A program made the translations under genes and the position numbers. This document shows positions 62,754-64,000 of a DNA stretch of 64,000 bases, in pieces. The notes beneath the pieces were generated by a model. It saw only the letters and a program-made list of their open reading frames with translations, ran no database searches and had not been told where the DNA came from. The number at the start of each line of letters is the position of its first letter. Positions within the stretch are counted from its first letter, which is position 1. Source of the stretch: Streptomyces iconiensis (lineage in GTDB: Bacteria; Actinomycetota; Actinomycetes; Streptomycetales; Streptomycetaceae); contig NZ_JANCPR020000049.1 in assembly GCF_028657195.3 (NCBI RefSeq), positions 1 to 64,000 on the forward strand, read 5' to 3'.

Positions 62754-62781
62754 CATTTAGGCACGGAGCGATCAGAGTCAA
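62754..62781 (-). promoter_or_regulatory. Promoter at the head of the NRPS cluster
   Basis: Minus-strand TTGACT (62776-62781) and TAAATG (62754-62759) are 16 bp apart; transcription would start at or next to the exporter ATG (62745). Between here and the next gene (62782-63091) I see no other gene or signal that I can support. Confidence 0.5.
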
Positions 62782-63091
62782 AACGTTGCTGGCGTTTCCG
62801 GACAGCTCCGCCTATGTCCCCGTCGCTCAACGCGAGAGGTTTGGCCATTCCTCAGCCAAATCCTGCATGAGGCTGGGGGAAACGCAGGGCAAAGAAGCTG
62901 ATCAGTCTCTGTTTCCATGGTTCATTTGGGCGTGGGAACGAGACAGCCTGTACCTGTCCGAAAACCACCGGCTGGCCCCGGTGTATGCCGTACCGGAGAG
63001 CGGCTCGGCAGCCGCCGACGTCTCCGCGAGGGCGCGGGCGAAGGCGTCGATGAGGCACCGGTGGCCGCCCATCCGCAACGGAGACCCGGAC

Positions 63092-64000
63092 TCAGGGCGC
63101 CTGCCGCGGCTCGTCGTCCGGCCGCCACTCCATGGTGGTCCTGATGGTGACGGCGAACCCACGCTGTGGGTAGTCCTCGGCAGGAAGAGGGGCATGGGCG
63201 GTCTCCGGGAAGGCGCTGCGGACCTGGGCGAGGAAGCCGCGCCAGCCGCTCCCGTGCGCTGTCGCGGCGGCGAACAGGGCATCGAGCGCGGCCTGGAGTG
63301 GATCGACGGCCGCCGCTTCGGTCACTGCGGGGAGGGCCATGGCCTGCTGGGACGCGTTGGGGGTGCCGTCGGGTGTGGTGATGACGGTGTCAGGGACCTG
63401 CGGATCGGAGAAGAGAAGATCCCACTTCCGCCGCTCGTCGTCCAGCGGCGGCGAGAAGGGCTCGCCGCGATCCAGTTCCGCCAGGCCGCGCGCTATCCAG
63501 TCCACGCCACCGAGCCCGGCCACGTCGCAGGCGCGGTGAGCGGCCCAACGGGCCACCGCGCGCTGGACGTCAGGCCCCAGCTCGTCGATCGCGTGGACGA
63601 GGGCGGCATCGAAGCGCACCATCCCGGCGACATTGCCCCCGGCATTCCGCAGCCGTTCGCTGGGCAGGCGCCCGCCCCACGTCTTCCGCTCGGAACGCTC
63701 GCGCCGCTCCCGTTCCTCCCGCTCCTCCTTCTCCCGTGCCAGACGCCTGGCCTCGGCCAACTCCTCGGCGGTGGGCGCCGGGGGCAGTTCGCTCGCGAAC
63801 CCGTGCCAGTACGCGGCCGAGCCGCTGGTCTCCTTCACGACGCGGTCGCGCTCCGCTGGACCGGGCCAGAACCGGAGCAGATACTCGTCCACAACGGGCT
63901 CGCCCGCGCTCCGTACGCCGTCGCGGGCCTCGTCCATGCCCCGGCAGTGGTAGCGGACGCGGTACTCGCCCTGGGGCAGGCCGAGGTCCTGCCCTCCGCC
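63092..64000 (-). CDS. Uncharacterised protein (5' end beyond window)
   Basis: The frame is open to the right edge and reads LGLPQGEYRVRYHCRGMDEARDG before the first internal ATG, which looks like real protein, so the gene probably begins outside the window. Recognisable parts are VVDEYLLRFWPGPAERDRVVKETSGSAAYWHGF, a charged Glu/Arg helix (EEREERERRERSERKTWGG) and a C-terminal DALFAAATAHGSGWRGFLAQVRSAFPE. The N-terminal part resembles actinobacterial proteins of unknown function. It shares strand with the NRPS cluster but is separated by 346 nt and a promoter. Confidence 0.7.
   Translation of the reverse strand, partial: GGGQDLGLPQGEYRVRYHCRGMDEARDGVRSAGEPVVDEYLLRFWPGPAERDRVVKETSGSAAYWHGFASELPPAPTAEELAEARRLAREKEEREERERRERSERKTWGGRLPSERLRNAGGNVAGMVRFDAALVHAIDELGPDVQRAVARWAAHRACDVAGLGGVDWIARGLAELDRGEPFSPPLDDERRKWDLLFSDPQVPDTVITTPDGTPNASQQAMALPAVTEAAAVDPLQAALDALFAAATAHGSGWRGFLAQVRSAFPETAHAPLPAEDYPQRGFAVTIRTTMEWRPDDEPRQAP

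Noticed and set aside
62867..63540. A long plus-strand open frame starting at ATG 62867 (MRLGETQGKEADQSLFPWF...)
   Set aside because: It runs antisense through the partial minus-strand gene, has no ribosome-binding site, and loses natural-looking composition after about 50 codons.

Overview
The window is very GC-rich with strongly third-position-biased codon use, has no RNA genes that I could find, and carries the gene repertoire of a Streptomyces-type actinomycete: many one-component regulators, MHS and DHA transporters, P450/ferredoxin, bldA-type TTA codons and NRPS genes. It looks like an accessory or chromosome-arm region rather than core genome. All calls come from reading the sequence; none was checked against a database.

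Layout. 1-5.2 kb: the 5' part of a GH13 glucan branching-type enzyme (runs off the left edge), an SGNH esterase, a SAM methyltransferase and a small membrane protein. 5.3-12 kb: a tightly coupled catabolic operon (MaoC hydratase, CitE-like lyase, acyl-CoA dehydrogenase, family III CoA-transferase), a divergent IclR regulator and an MHS symporter; shared palindromes link the regulator to the symporter. The enzyme set resembles itaconate/methylsuccinate-type C5 dicarboxylate breakdown. 12-20.6 kb: redox and resistance-type genes (DJ-1/PfpI protein with GlxA-type regulator, XRE regulator with aldo-keto reductase, a truncated MFS gene, TetR with a divergent flavin monooxygenase). 19.3-25.7 kb: an FCD-type GntR regulator, MHS transporter and hydantoinase/oxoprolinase A and B subunits, apparently one regulon with exact TNGTNNNACNA operators inside both target promoters. 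25.8-31.6 kb: LacI, GH20, and an unusual single ORF joining a GH20 hexosaminidase to a LacI repressor, with perfect LacI-type palindromes upstream. 31.7-41.6 kb: a cupin, a P450-ferredoxin pair, a DrrAB-type ABC exporter with DUF4097 and ribbon-helix-helix genes, a TetX-like monooxygenase, an SCO6745-type protein with a GntR regulator, and a PEBP protein.

41.7-62.7 kb is a biosynthetic gene cluster, all on the minus strand. In transcription order: MFS exporter, stand-alone condensation domain, C-A-T, A-T, A-T, C-(adenylation remnant)-T-SDR, ATP-grasp ligase, A-T-TE synthetase, SDR, and a GNAT-aminotransferase fusion. The A-T-TE resembles the alpha-keto-acid-activating synthetases that dimerise arylpyruvates (TdiA, AtrA, RalA, EchA type), and the aminotransferase could supply the keto acid. 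Three genes carry a TTA codon near their start, which suggests bldA control, and a Crp-type site lies upstream of the ATP-grasp gene. The product cannot be predicted with confidence. The right edge holds a partial uncharacterised gene.
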